Notes: generated by a model not told the origin, from the sequence alone. A stretch of 24,085 nucleotides of DNA from Actinomycetes bacterium (GCA_021808425.1 JAKBBS010000033.1:1-24085), one strand, 5' to 3'. Shown: positions 1-6,832, counted from the stretch's first letter. Numbers and translations: made by a program.

Positions 1-264
1 AAACGCAGCTTCTACATCATCGACTCGCACCCGGATCATGTGAGGGTGTGCACTCTGTTCCGGGGTGCTGCGATCACTGGCGATATCGGCCACTATCACC
101 GCCCCGTCGAAACCGACTGCCATCTGGGCTCGGTGGTCCTCACCGATACGCGTGCGTTCCACGAAGCCGAACGCGGCTGTCAGAAAGGCGACTGCAGTGG
201 TCACGTCCGGGTACGCGAGAATAGGAACCACCGTCGACGGGGGAACCGACCGATTCTTTTTCAC
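1..264 (-). CDS. VOC (glyoxalase/bleomycin-resistance) family protein, partial
   Basis: The minus strand is open from a GTG at 264 to the window edge (88 codons, no stop), so the 3' end lies outside. A strong Shine-Dalgarno AAGGAGG sits 4 nt before the GTG. The visible residues include VPILAYPDVTTAVAFLTAAF near residue 10, then FGFVERTRIGEDHRAQMAVG and a block ending PHMIRVRVDDVEAAF. This is the beta-alpha-beta-beta-beta pattern of a VOC module, where an N-terminal strand and helix lead to 'F.E..R' and later to 'V.VDDV.A.'. Family members are dimeric metal-dependent isomerases, dioxygenases or antibiotic-binding proteins, and the specific activity cannot be told from half a domain. It lies downstream of degraded gene fragments on the same strand, but its own ribosome site suggests it is functional. 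The family call is fairly sure; the function is unknown. Confidence 0.75.
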   Translation of the reverse strand, partial: MKKNRSVPPSTVVPILAYPDVTTAVAFLTAAFGFVERTRIGEDHRAQMAVGFDGAVIVADIASDRSTPEQSAHPHMIRVRVDDVEAAF

Positions 265-312
265 GACACCTCCTTGGCGTATTCAGGCCTTGTTTGCTCA
301 GGGTTGGACTGT

Positions 313-493
313 TCAGGCGAGCAGGCGGTAGACGCCGAGGCCACCGAGTTCGAGCGCCATTCGCAGCTCGCCATCACAGGATTAGCCAACGTATGTCGTT
401 TGCCCGAGGGAAACAAATCCCGTGCGCGCGAGCAGCGCGATCGCAGGATCATTCCCGTGCATGACCCGAAGAGTAATTCTTGCGGGCCCCGCA
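313..493 (-). pseudogene. GNAT N-acetyltransferase C-terminal remnant with internal stop
   Basis: Reading the minus strand from about 493 gives ARITLRVMHGNDPAIALLAR, then TGFVSLGQTTYVG, a TAA stop at 384-382, and in the same frame SCDGELRMALELGGLGVYRL ending at a TGA at 315-313. The order 'L.V...N..AI.L...GFV..G......DGEL.MAL.LG' is the typical last third of GCN5-related acetyltransferases (motif B and C-terminal strand). The N-terminal and acetyl-CoA-binding parts are missing, and the frame begins where a broken PIN-domain gene ends. It therefore looks like a deletion-fused, dead fragment. The match is from recognition of the family pattern only. Confidence 0.5.
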
Positions 494-528
494 ACGCCTG
501 CCCGGCCGACGACGGCCATCGTCGTTGA

Positions 529-629
529 TCTCTCTCGCCAACAGGGCTTTCGCTGCGTGGTGGGTGCTCGTCTTCGCCGTCGAAGTAGGTGACGAGGATG
601 CTGCCGTCGAGCACTATCTCGCCGGCCAT
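529..629 (-). pseudogene. PIN-domain (VapC-like) toxin, frameshifted 5' fragment
   Basis: The frame from the ATG at 629 starts MAGEIVLDGSILVTYFDGED, the usual first strand of a PIN ribonuclease toxin; the usual 'DAS.L' is 'DGS.L' here, keeping the first acidic residue. After DEH the frame drifts into non-PIN sequence, but a +1 shift at about 562 restores HHAAKALLAREINDD, which reads as the first PIN helix. Beyond about 530 no PIN sequence can be found; the GNAT fragment follows. The 16-nt overlap between this start and the stop of the upstream antitoxin-like frame is typical of vapBC operons. The gene is dead: frameshift plus loss of about three quarters of the domain. Confidence 0.5.
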
Positions 630-835
630 TCCTCTCGCATCTTCTGAAGGTAGAGAGGTCCGTACGCGCCCGTAAACGCGCCGCTGTGCTGGCGCAGTGC
701 TTCGAGTCGGCGCTGATGGCGCTCTTCATCGGCGCGCTCGGCTAAGCGGTGCCCCTCCAACGCCAGCCGTACCAGCAGTTGGCCTCGGCTCAGGTCCGTG
801 CCGTGCCGTGCCGTGGCGCACCGGGTGCATCGCAC
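614..835 (-). pseudogene. VapB/CopG-like antitoxin fragment upstream of the PIN remnant
   Basis: A 73-codon frame contains GTDLSRGQLLVRLALEGHRL, then an Arg/Glu-rich helix, and ends GPLYLQKMREEWPAR. The closing '(F)TG.Y...YL...REEWP' is a recurrent ending of small antitoxins paired with PIN toxins, and its stop overlaps the PIN start. The first residues (MRCTRCATARH) look out of frame and leave too little room for a full ribbon-helix-helix before the neighbouring oxidoreductase stop at 849. The N-terminus is therefore probably lost or shifted. It could still be a short intact protein; I favour a remnant. Confidence 0.4.
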
Positions 836-848
836 GCAACGATGCCGC

Positions 849-2075
849 TCAAACTCGCGCTAGCCATCGGACCCGCGACGCGGACGGGTCGATGCCCTCG
901 GCGCTCGACAGGGCGCTGCGCACTGCGCTCTCGATCGAGTCGACGTCGCAAGTCCATGACCCGGCTAACCAGCAGTTTCGCGTGCCTTGCCAACCCCGGA
1001 CCCGCTCCTGGGTACGAAAAAGGTCGATCGATGGTGCGACATGCGAGAAAGAAGTTGTCGAAAGGATCCCATTTCGGGGTCCGCCTCCATTTGTGATCCA
1101 GCTACGCAACACCGTCGAAGCCCCGCAACGGCCGACGATCGTGGTCAGCTGGGACCTGCCTTCGCCTGCGACCACCACCGCGGGTGAGTGCAGAGCGGGG
1201 TCGTTGGGCAGCATCGCCTCGTCGCAATGAAGCGCTATGAGGGCTGGGGTGCGCTGAAGTCGACCAAGGTCTCGTAGCGTCGGGTCCCCGAGCAGGCAAT
1301 GGGCGGTCCAGGGGGGAACGGCCAATATGACTCGGTCGAACCTTTCTCCTACCTCCGCCTGCTCTACTACAAGGGAGCTCCCCGAGGCGACGACGGACCT
1401 CACTTCGACATCAAGTTTGATGTCGATTGCGCTCAACCCGGCGGTGATGGCCTCCACGAGTCGTCCTGTGCCGTCCGCGCACTCGACCGGCCAGCCTGGA
1501 ACCCAACGCTTCGCCCCGGGCATCGGGCGTGACACATAAGCAAGCAGCGCTCTGGCCGAAAGTGGGCCGATCTCGGAAGGCCTCAAACCCCAAAAGGCGG
1601 CCACGATGGGCGCTGCGATTTCGTGGAGGAACTTGTCGCTCACACCGAGCGCATCAATGAAGCGGTTCCATGTGAGGGTCCAATCGCCGCTGCGCTCAAG
1701 TTTCCAAGCTACCGCCAGAAACCTGAGCCATCCCGACGCATCCCCGCGCTCGGCCACTCCTGCCGGACGCCTCAATCGGGGTGTCGCCCAGCGCACCGAT
1801 CGGCTCTCGTCGACGACGGTCAATCCCACCGGGTTTCGGCGCAGCGGCACCGCAAAATGTCTGAGAAGAGCCATGGTGTAGGGATATGCACCCGGCAATA
1901 TGAACGTGGCCCCCGGGGTCGCCGAAATCTCGGAGCCCGGTTGTCCTACAAGGACCGAGCGGGCGTTTCCGCCCAGGGAGTCTGCCGCCTCGTAGAGCAC
2001 CACCTGATGTTCTACGCCTAGGAGCCACGCGGCGGTCAAGCCGGCTATTCCTCCTCCGATGACTGCTATTCGCAC
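849..2075 (-). CDS. FAD-dependent oxidoreductase, flavin amine oxidase-like
   Basis: This 408-residue soluble protein belongs to the NAD(P)/FAD-dependent amine-oxidase-like superfamily. The N-terminus has the dinucleotide-binding Rossmann motif IGGGIAG (residues 6-12), the ribose-binding acid in LYEA (about residue 29) and the second glycine pair LGGNARS (34-40). The C-terminus has WLAGSW...DSIESAVRSA, the usual FAD-contacting end of the family. Length fits the family. It resembles the COG2907 type of predicted FAD oxidoreductases more than a true monoamine oxidase, but the substrate is unknown. Start: a GTG with no Shine-Dalgarno but a GATAAT -10-like hexamer 5 nt upstream, suggesting a leaderless mRNA. 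It is separated by about 390 bp from the catabolic island to its right, so a role there is not implied. Confidence 0.82.
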   Translation of the reverse strand: MRIAVIGGGIAGLTAAWLLGVEHQVVLYEAADSLGGNARSVLVGQPGSEISATPGATFILPGAYPYTMALLRHFAVPLRRNPVGLTVVDESRSVRWATPRLRRPAGVAERGDASGWLRFLAVAWKLERSGDWTLTWNRFIDALGVSDKFLHEIAAPIVAAFWGLRPSEIGPLSARALLAYVSRPMPGAKRWVPGWPVECADGTGRLVEAITAGLSAIDIKLDVEVRSVVASGSSLVVEQAEVGERFDRVILAVPPWTAHCLLGDPTLRDLGRLQRTPALIALHCDEAMLPNDPALHSPAVVVAGEGRSQLTTIVGRCGASTVLRSWITNGGGPRNGILSTTSFSHVAPSIDLFRTQERVRGWQGTRNCWLAGSWTCDVDSIESAVRSALSSAEGIDPSASRVRWLARV

Positions 2076-2080
2076 GCAGC

Positions 2081-2086
2081 ATTATC
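2081..2086 (-). promoter_or_regulatory. -10-like element for the FAD oxidoreductase, leaderless type
   Basis: On the minus strand GATAAT lies at 2086-2081, five bases before the GTG at 2075. Transcription starting about 7 nt after this hexamer would begin at or next to the start codon, and no ribosome-binding site is present. No convincing -35 hexamer is seen. Confidence 0.35.
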
Positions 2087-2097
2087 CCAGGTGAAGG

Positions 2098-2125
2098 CGT
2101 GCCGGTGAGACGTGCCGGTGAGACG
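2098..2125. repeat. Short tandem duplication of a 13-bp unit
   Basis: The unit GCCGGTGAGACGT occurs twice head to tail just upstream of the FAD oxidoreductase. Two copies only; it may be a slippage product or a doubled regulator half-site. Confidence 0.5.
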
Positions 2126-2148
2126 TGACGGATCGCGTGGACCTGTCG

Positions 2149-2298
2149 CTAGCAACAAGCCCTTGTTCGAAGTTTCCTGATTGGGCTTACGGCGCCGGCT
2201 GCGATCGCCTCCGCCACTAGCCGTGATTCCCAGGTGGAAAGGAGGCTTACAAGGGCCCGGGTGGCGCCAAGGGCGACGAGAGGATCCAGACTGACCAT
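2149..2298 (-). other. Possible 49-residue small ORF in the 2076-2465 gap
   Basis: The only coding-looking stretch in the 390-bp gap is a minus-strand ATG frame starting MVSLDPLVALGATRALVSLL and ending with a basic RKLRTRACC tail. It is hydrophobic and Ala/Leu-rich like a real helix, but it has no Shine-Dalgarno and matches no family I recognise. It may be a gene fragment or chance. Nothing else in 2076-2465 could be named apart from the tandem duplication near 2100. Confidence 0.15.
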
Positions 2299-2465
2299 TT
2301 GACTTATTTGATGTAGATGACTGTGTTCGTCGCCTCGCTTTCAGGTGAAACGCAGGGCTAAGGGCTTCGGCGTGTTCGCGCGAAGGTCATCGATGCGCCC
2401 CCGATCGACCGTCACGGGATCATCCCAACGATTGCCATTACAGCGTTACCAGGCGCGCTTCGGTC

Positions 2466-3299
2466 TCATGCGTCGAGGCGGACCGAGACCGATCCCATCG
2501 ACGGGAACTCCGCCACCACGAGATCGCCTGCCGAAATCGGGACTGGGAGCGCGGCGACTCCGGTTGTGACTACGTCCCCTGGTCTCAGTCCCTCGCCGTG
2601 TCTGGTCAGTTCGTCCGCGAGCCAGTCGAGCGCGTCTAGCGGTCCTGTCAGCACGTTTCGACCTGATCCGGACGCCACATCTACGCCGTTCACGCGTACG
2701 AAGACCACTTGGGCAACCAAGTCGGCGTCCTTCCATCCCGGTACCGGCGGACCGAGAACGAAGTGGCTGCCGCATGCATTGTCGGCGACGAGCTGGGGTC
2801 CGCCAGCGGTCACGAAGCTGGCGAACCGAGAGTCGGGCAGTTCGATCGCAAGGTGCAGGTCCGCGGCCCGATCTCGGGCTCTGCCGCCGGGAGAGGCAGG
2901 AGACGTACCAATGCGGAAGGCGAACTCAGCTTCCGCGACAAGCATATGCATGTTGCCCTCGGACACGCTGAGCCGGCCGCCGTCCTCGATGACGTAGCGG
3001 GTAAAAAGACGGCCGGCGAGCGGGCGGTTGACGGCGATGTGTCGCTGCCCGGCAGACGACGTCGCGGCGATTTTCCATCCGAAACTTGTCCCGACTCGCT
3101 CGGCCAGTGACGCTTGTATGGTGTAACCCTCGTCGAACGATCCCGGCGTGCAGCCGGCGGGAAGGCGGTCGATCAGCGCTCCTCGCCGCCAGGCACTCTC
3201 CAGTATTTCCGCCGCCCGGTGAGCATGCTCGGCTGACCAGCCCGGCCGAGGCTCGTCTTCTACGATTCCTGGTCTTTCGCGGTGAGCGCTACCCGACAT
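2466..3299 (-). CDS. 2-keto-4-pentenoate hydratase-type enzyme (MhpD/FAH superfamily)
   Basis: This 277-residue protein belongs to the hydratase/decarboxylase branch of the fumarylacetoacetate hydrolase fold, which adds water to 2-hydroxypenta-2,4-dienoate-type products or decarboxylates related oxo-acids using Mg2+. Visible signatures are the SFGWKIAATSSAGQRHIAVN block (72-91), the following RPLAGRLF, the metal-binding E-x-E in VAEAEFAFRI (E123, E125), the 'DLHLAIELPDSRF' strand, a Lys/Asn-rich centre and the closing LRPGDVVTTGVAALPVPISA. Length is normal (about 260-280). It starts 23 nt after the iclR stop on the same strand and is probably co-transcribed with it. In aromatic meta-cleavage routes such an enzyme precedes an aldolase, and here an RraA-type aldolase lies just across the divergent promoter. 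Whether it acts as hydratase or decarboxylase is not visible. Confidence 0.85.
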   Translation of the reverse strand: MSGSAHRERPGIVEDEPRPGWSAEHAHRAAEILESAWRRGALIDRLPAGCTPGSFDEGYTIQASLAERVGTSFGWKIAATSSAGQRHIAVNRPLAGRLFTRYVIEDGGRLSVSEGNMHMLVAEAEFAFRIGTSPASPGGRARDRAADLHLAIELPDSRFASFVTAGGPQLVADNACGSHFVLGPPVPGWKDADLVAQVVFVRVNGVDVASGSGRNVLTGPLDALDWLADELTRHGEGLRPGDVVTTGVAALPVPISAGDLVVAEFPSMGSVSVRLDA

Positions 3300-3322
3300 G
3301 TTCGCTCCTTCCTTCCGCCAGC

Positions 3323-4114
3323 CTATTGCCGAGCTCGCAACTGCTTGGCGATATCTGCGCTGTCAGCCTGCAGTACCGAGCGGTTCAAGGCGAGGGCAGT
3401 GGCCCGCGTCGCTGCCGCGTAGCGGGTGAGGTCCCAACTGTCGGCTCTCCCGGTGACAGAGATGGCTCCGAACGCCACGCCATCGCGGCCGCGCAGTGGC
3501 GCAGCTACGCACATCGTCCCGAGTGAATACTCCTCCCTGTCGAAGGCGTAACCGTTCTTGCGGATCTGCCTGAGCTCCTCCGCTAGCAGGTTTGGTGCAC
3601 TGAGGGTTCTCGGAGTGTATGGCCGAAGGCCATCGCTCACGGTGGCCTCGACCACCTCTTTTGGGGAGAATGCCAGCATAGCCTTGCCAAGGGCGGTGCA
3701 ATACAGCGGCTTTCGCGACCCGATGGCGGTCTCGACAGGAGACGGCTTATGCGATGTCAGTTTCTCCAGGTAGAGCACCGTTAGACCCTCGCGTGTTCCG
3801 AGATTCACAATCTGGCGGGTAGCTTCGTAGAGGTCGCCCATGAATGGCATCGCCAACTCGCGGAACTTCCGGTAGGTGAACACGGCGTTACCGAAGTCGA
3901 ACATTCGAGGGCCGAGCGAGTAGCCGCCAGGCGATTGGGTCAGGACGCCGAGGGAGACTAGTTGCGACGCTAGTCGGTAGGCGGTGGGTTTGGGCAGTCC
4001 AGCCCTTCGAGAGAGGTCAGCCAAGGGTAGGTCAGCGCCGCTCGATTCGAGAGCGCCTAAGAGGTTGAAGGCTCGCTCGAGAACCGAAGAGCCGTTTCGT
4101 TCATCGAAACGCAT
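3323..4114 (-). CDS. IclR-family transcriptional regulator
   Basis: A 263-residue two-domain regulator. The N-terminal winged helix-turn-helix runs over residues about 10-65 (SVLERAFNLLGALE, then LADLSRRAGLPKPTAYRLAS). The C-terminal ligand-binding domain contains FRELAMPFMGDLYEATRQIV, LTVLYLEKL, LYCTALGKAMLA and GYAFDREEYSLGTMCVAAPL, all standard IclR landmarks. The open frame extends about 98 codons upstream, but that part crosses the divergent promoter and is not IclR-like, so the ATG at 4114 (MRFDERNGSS) is chosen. IclR proteins generally control adjacent, divergently read catabolic operons and respond to a pathway acid. Here it faces the rraA-to-E1 run and is followed by the hydratase gene, so it is the likely local regulator of the whole island. 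Confidence 0.92.
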   Translation of the reverse strand: MRFDERNGSSVLERAFNLLGALESSGADLPLADLSRRAGLPKPTAYRLASQLVSLGVLTQSPGGYSLGPRMFDFGNAVFTYRKFRELAMPFMGDLYEATRQIVNLGTREGLTVLYLEKLTSHKPSPVETAIGSRKPLYCTALGKAMLAFSPKEVVEATVSDGLRPYTPRTLSAPNLLAEELRQIRKNGYAFDREEYSLGTMCVAAPLRGRDGVAFGAISVTGRADSWDLTRYAAATRATALALNRSVLQADSADIAKQLRARQ

Positions 4115-4238
4115 TACTTGACAGTCTCTCACTGCTGACGCACGATGTCCAGATAAGTCGGGGATATTTCTGAAGTGCCAACGGTCTTGTAGCCAAAAAA
4201 GGTTTGAGTCGTGAGCAGAATTTGTCTTCGAGCTCCTC
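4115..4238. promoter_or_regulatory. Divergent iclR / rraA-like promoter region
   Basis: This 124-bp gap separates the IclR gene from the divergent catabolic run and must hold both promoters and the IclR operator. A consensus -35 hexamer TTGACA lies at 4118-4123 on the plus strand; 17 nt further on, CACGAT (4141-4146) is only a weak -10. No clean IclR palindrome could be picked by eye. Confidence 0.45.
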
Positions 4239-4919
4239 GTGCCCACTAGAGAAATGGATGGACGGCCAATGGTGGAGATAATGCGAAAGAGAGTTTTCGA
4301 GGGCATCTCGTCTTCCGGCGTGTTCGATGCTCGCGGGAAGCAGGGGGCTCTCCCGGTGGGGATCCAACGACTCTCAGGCGAGGGTATTCTTTTTGGACCA
4401 GTATGCACAGCCTGGTGCGAGGAGGGGTCGGTCTCCGGTGTCGTAAGCGGCCTGGAAGAATGCAGCGCCGGGGACGTCCTCGTGATCCAGGGTGGCGGTG
4501 ACTGGGCCTATTTTGGTGAGCTTACCGGGGCCGAAGCAGTCCGTCGAGGCATCGTCGGTCTCGTTGCCGACTGCTATGTACGAGATGTGAAGCTCCTCGC
4601 TGGTTGGCCAATCCAAGTGTTCGCTAGGGGCGCTACGCCAAAGGGTGCTGGCTTCCGGTCGCCAGGGAAGGCCGGAGTTCCCCTTAAAGTTGGGCTTGTC
4701 ACGGTGAGTCCTGGTGACTGGGTGATCGGTGACGCCGACGGCTTGGTAGTCGTCCCTGCCGGGGACGTCGACGGCGTGCTCGACAGCGCCACCGAGCTGG
4801 TCGCCAGGGAAGGAAGATGGGCCAGTGGCGTCCTTGGCGGAGTCGGCCTCCTCGATCAGACCTTCGATGACGGCACAACCCTTCGGGATCGTCTTGAGGG
4901 AAGCATGAAGCATTGTTAA
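4239..4919 (+). CDS. RraA-like protein / 4-hydroxy-4-methyl-2-oxoglutarate aldolase family
   Basis: A 226-residue protein of the RraA/HMG-aldolase fold, a trimeric metal-dependent class II pyruvate aldolase or oxaloacetate decarboxylase fold also found in the RNase E inhibitor RraA. The conserved core is present: AGDVLVIQGGG (78-87), the FGE loop (92-94), and D111 followed by R115-D116 in the ADCYVRD segment, which binds metal and substrate in family aldolases; then VFARGATPKG, GDWVIGDADGLVVVP. The intact R-D pair suggests an active lyase rather than a regulator. The GTG at 4239 gives the longest frame. The ATG at 4281 follows GGTGGAG closely and could be the true start, losing 14 residues. 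It is the first gene after the divergent promoter. It probably performs retro-aldol cleavage or decarboxylation of a hydroxy-oxo-acid. Confidence 0.83.
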   Translation: MPTREMDGRPMVEIMRKRVFEGISSSGVFDARGKQGALPVGIQRLSGEGILFGPVCTAWCEEGSVSGVVSGLEECSAGDVLVIQGGGDWAYFGELTGAEAVRRGIVGLVADCYVRDVKLLAGWPIQVFARGATPKGAGFRSPGKAGVPLKVGLVTVSPGDWVIGDADGLVVVPAGDVDGVLDSATELVAREGRWASGVLGGVGLLDQTFDDGTTLRDRLEGSMKHC

Positions 4920-4940
4920 CACTCAGGGGGAGAAGCGCCA

Positions 4941-5006
4941 GTGAAAGTTCGCATGTTCTATCTTCCGATCTCGAAGATCGGAATGGCATCGGGGAGCAAT
5001 CGATGA
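4941..5006 (+). pseudogene. 21-codon frame resembling the N-terminus of luciferase-like (LLM) flavin monooxygenases
   Basis: A GTG preceded by GGGGGAG at an ideal 8-nt distance opens a 21-codon frame whose TGA overlaps the ATG of the ATPase gene (ATGA). It begins MKVRMFYLP and continues with a Ser-Lys then a Gly-Met-Ala segment. From memory this resembles the beginning of one group of LLM-class flavin-dependent monooxygenases (pattern MKVRM.FLPT.G followed by I..GMAG). I infer a remnant left after deletion of the body of such a gene. It could instead be a translated leader coupled to the ATPase, or chance. An inverted repeat lies inside it. Confidence 0.3.
4963..4983. repeat. Perfect 9-bp inverted repeat with 3-nt centre before the ATPase gene
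   Basis: TTCCGATCT (4963-4971) is followed by CGA and its exact reverse complement AGATCGGAA (4975-4983), 19 nt before the ATPase ATG. It could be a regulator site or an mRNA hairpin affecting translation. No T-run follows, so it is not an intrinsic terminator. Confidence 0.6.
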
Positions 5007-5839
5007 GTGCGGTAGCAAACGGGCACCCGCCCGGTGATCATGCGCAAACGCCCACGACGGCATCTGTGGACATACGCGGTGTCGAACAATGGTTCGGCGG
5101 TCAGGACGGGAACGTCGTACGAGCTCTGGAGCCGACCGACCTTCACGTTAACCCCGGCGAGTTCCTCGCCATCGTCGGCCCGTCGGGATGCGGCAAGACG
5201 ACCCTACTCAATATTATCGCTGGCCTGGTCACTCAATCGGCGGGCACGGTCCTCGTGGACAGCAAGGCACCACGGGCAGGAAACAGGCAGGTTGGCTATC
5301 TCTTTGCTCGTGACTCGCTCATGCCGTGGCGAACTGTCCAGGCGAACGTCGAGTTGAACATGGAAGTATTCGGCTACGACAAGGCTAAGCGGCGGGAACG
5401 GGCGACTGAAATGCTCTCGAAAGTCGGTCTCAGCGCGTTCGGAAGCGCATACCCTGCTCAGCTCTCGCAGGGAATGCGCCAGCGGGTAGCGATCGCCCGC
5501 ACGCTGGCACCGCTTCCGAGGATCGTATTGCTCGATGAACCGTTCTCGGCGCTCGACGCTCAGACCAAGATGCTTTTGCAGGAGACCTTCTCGGAGCTGT
5601 GGCAGACCATGGAAGCCACCGTGATCCTAATCACCCACGATCTCCACGAGGCGGTGGCTCTGGGTGACCGCGTCGTGATTTTTACCAGTCGACCGGGGCG
5701 CGTAAAAAAGGTCATCGAGGTGGACCTTCCCCGACCGCGTTCAGTAGTGAAGTTGCAAGCAGAGGAGCGCTACCACCAGCTATACGAAGAGGCTTGGGAA
5801 TCCTTACGGGACGAGGTGGTCGCAGATGTCAAGCACTAG
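5003..5839 (+). CDS. ABC transporter ATP-binding protein, SsuB/TauB (nitrate/sulfonate/taurine) type
   Basis: A 278-residue cytoplasmic ATPase driving uptake through the adjacent permease. Motifs: Walker A GPSGCGKTT (59-67), signature LSQGMRQR (154-161, Gln where Gly is usual), Walker B RIVLLDEPF (173-181), D-loop SALD, and H-loop His in ILITHD (H212). The Q-loop is unusual: the family's FQ.D..LPWRTV reads FARDSLMPWRTV, so the Gln is Ala. The ATG at 5003 is preferred because GGGGAG lies 6 nt before it and the TauB/SsuB domain begins soon after; the frame is open for 30 more codons upstream without a good ribosome site. Its end overlaps the permease start by 14 nt. SsuB/TauB relatives carry sulfonates, nitrate, aromatic acids or pyrimidine precursors. 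Confidence 0.93.
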   Translation: MSAVANGHPPGDHAQTPTTASVDIRGVEQWFGGQDGNVVRALEPTDLHVNPGEFLAIVGPSGCGKTTLLNIIAGLVTQSAGTVLVDSKAPRAGNRQVGYLFARDSLMPWRTVQANVELNMEVFGYDKAKRRERATEMLSKVGLSAFGSAYPAQLSQGMRQRVAIARTLAPLPRIVLLDEPFSALDAQTKMLLQETFSELWQTMEATVILITHDLHEAVALGDRVVIFTSRPGRVKKVIEVDLPRPRSVVKLQAEERYHQLYEEAWESLRDEVVADVKH

Positions 5840-6704
5840 TTACACAACTGGCGTGGCTGCGCCGCTCGGGGATAAGCCCCCGGTAGCTCCAACAGGCCTG
5901 ACGACCCGGCATGCTTTCATGAGCACTAGGTCGCCATGGCGTTATGTGGCACAACTCCTTGCGGTAGTCGTCCTCTTCGGGTCGTGGGAGATAGTCGCGC
6001 GAGGCAAACTACTGAACCCGAACTTTGTTAGCGAGCCAAGTAAGTTCTTCCCCGCCTTCTGGGACGGAATTAGCAAGGGCAACTTGGTCGGACTGATGGG
6101 CACCACACTTTACGCAACGCTCGTCGGCTTTGCCCTGGCCGCGATCGCAGGGCTGGTAATGGGCTTCTTTATGGCGGAATTCAAAGCCGTCGACGTGATT
6201 GCCCGACCCCTTATGAACGCGTTCAACAGTTTGCCCCGCGTTGCACTTGCCCCGCTCTTCGTCCTTTGGTTTGGTCTCGGCGACACAGCTGCCATCGCTC
6301 TAGTCGTGAGCCTCGGGTTTTTCATTGTCGCGTTCTCCACTTACGCTGGCCTCCAGTCTGCGAGCCGTGACCTCCTGCTGCTGGCACGGACACTTGGCAC
6401 CCGCCGATCGACTCGCTTTTGGAAATTCGTGCTACCTGCGGCCGCCCCCGCCATCTTCGCCGGACTGCAGCTGAACCTCACTTATGCCTTCCTCGGCTCG
6501 GTCGTGGCCGAGATGTTGACAGGTTCGCAGGGCATCGGCGGCTACTTGTCCGAAACGCTCAACACCTTCCAGACGACGAACTTCTTTGGCGCCCTCGTAT
6601 TGCTCGCACTTCTCGCTGTCCTCCTGGGGGGCGCAATGAGGTGGCTCGAGCGTTATTTGCTTCGCTGGAGAGCCTTTGAGCTAGCGGGCACCGGGGGTGT
6701 GTAG
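5826..6704 (+). CDS. ABC transporter permease, SsuC/TauC type
   Basis: A 292-residue integral membrane protein with a polar N-terminus of about 38 residues and hydrophobic segments near 41-57, 94-116, 138-150, 153-172, 207-228 and 253-271. The cytoplasmic EAA-type coupling loop is visible as ARTLGTRRSTRFWKFVLPAA (187-206), and the LPRVALAPLFVLWFGLG segment (136-152) is characteristic of the SsuC/TauC permease group. It presumably works as a homodimer with the ATPase just upstream and with one or both lipoprotein receptors at 6851 and 15752. Translation is coupled to the ATPase by a 14-nt overlap. The ATG at 5826 follows GAGGTGG. Confidence 0.93.
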   Translation: MSSTSYTTGVAAPLGDKPPVAPTGLTTRHAFMSTRSPWRYVAQLLAVVVLFGSWEIVARGKLLNPNFVSEPSKFFPAFWDGISKGNLVGLMGTTLYATLVGFALAAIAGLVMGFFMAEFKAVDVIARPLMNAFNSLPRVALAPLFVLWFGLGDTAAIALVVSLGFFIVAFSTYAGLQSASRDLLLLARTLGTRRSTRFWKFVLPAAAPAIFAGLQLNLTYAFLGSVVAEMLTGSQGIGGYLSETLNTFQTTNFFGALVLLALLAVLLGGAMRWLERYLLRWRAFELAGTGGV

Positions 6705-6706
6705 GA

Positions 6707-6737
6707 CCGGACGTCTCCCGAAAACCAAGGCGTCCGG
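6707..6737 (+). promoter_or_regulatory. Inverted repeat just after the permease stop
   Basis: CCGGACG (6707-6713) pairs with CGTCCGG (6731-6737) across a 17-nt loop, directly after the permease stop. It has no T-run. In transporter operons such intercistronic hairpins often protect the upstream mRNA or separate expression levels of receptor and membrane components; that role here is inference. Confidence 0.4.
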
Positions 6738-6778
6738 ACTGCGATAAATCCGAGTACGAACAGTTGAGAACAGAAGTT

Positions 6779-6832
6779 ATGAAGAACAACCTGCCGCTGC
6801 CAGCGGCTACTACCGCCACGAATACTGGCTAA
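6779..6832 (+). other. Possible 17-codon leader ORF with internal hairpin upstream of the receptor gene
   Basis: ATG at 6779 opens a frame beginning MKNNLPLPAATT that ends in TAA at 6830-6832, 18 nt before the receptor ATG. Inside it GCCGCT (6793-6798) and AGCGGC (6802-6807) form a 6-bp hairpin with a 3-nt loop. The ribosome site (AGAAG) is poor. It may be chance, or a leader in the 146-nt intercistronic space. Confidence 0.2.

Noticed and set aside
40..528. A 162-codon plus-strand frame at the left edge
   Set aside because: The minus strand here encodes a VOC domain and recognisable GNAT/PIN fragments, while this frame is Arg/His-rich without any pattern.
4115..4408. Upstream extension of the IclR gene by 98 codons
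   Set aside because: It would cross the divergent promoter and overlap the RraA-like gene, and it adds no IclR sequence.
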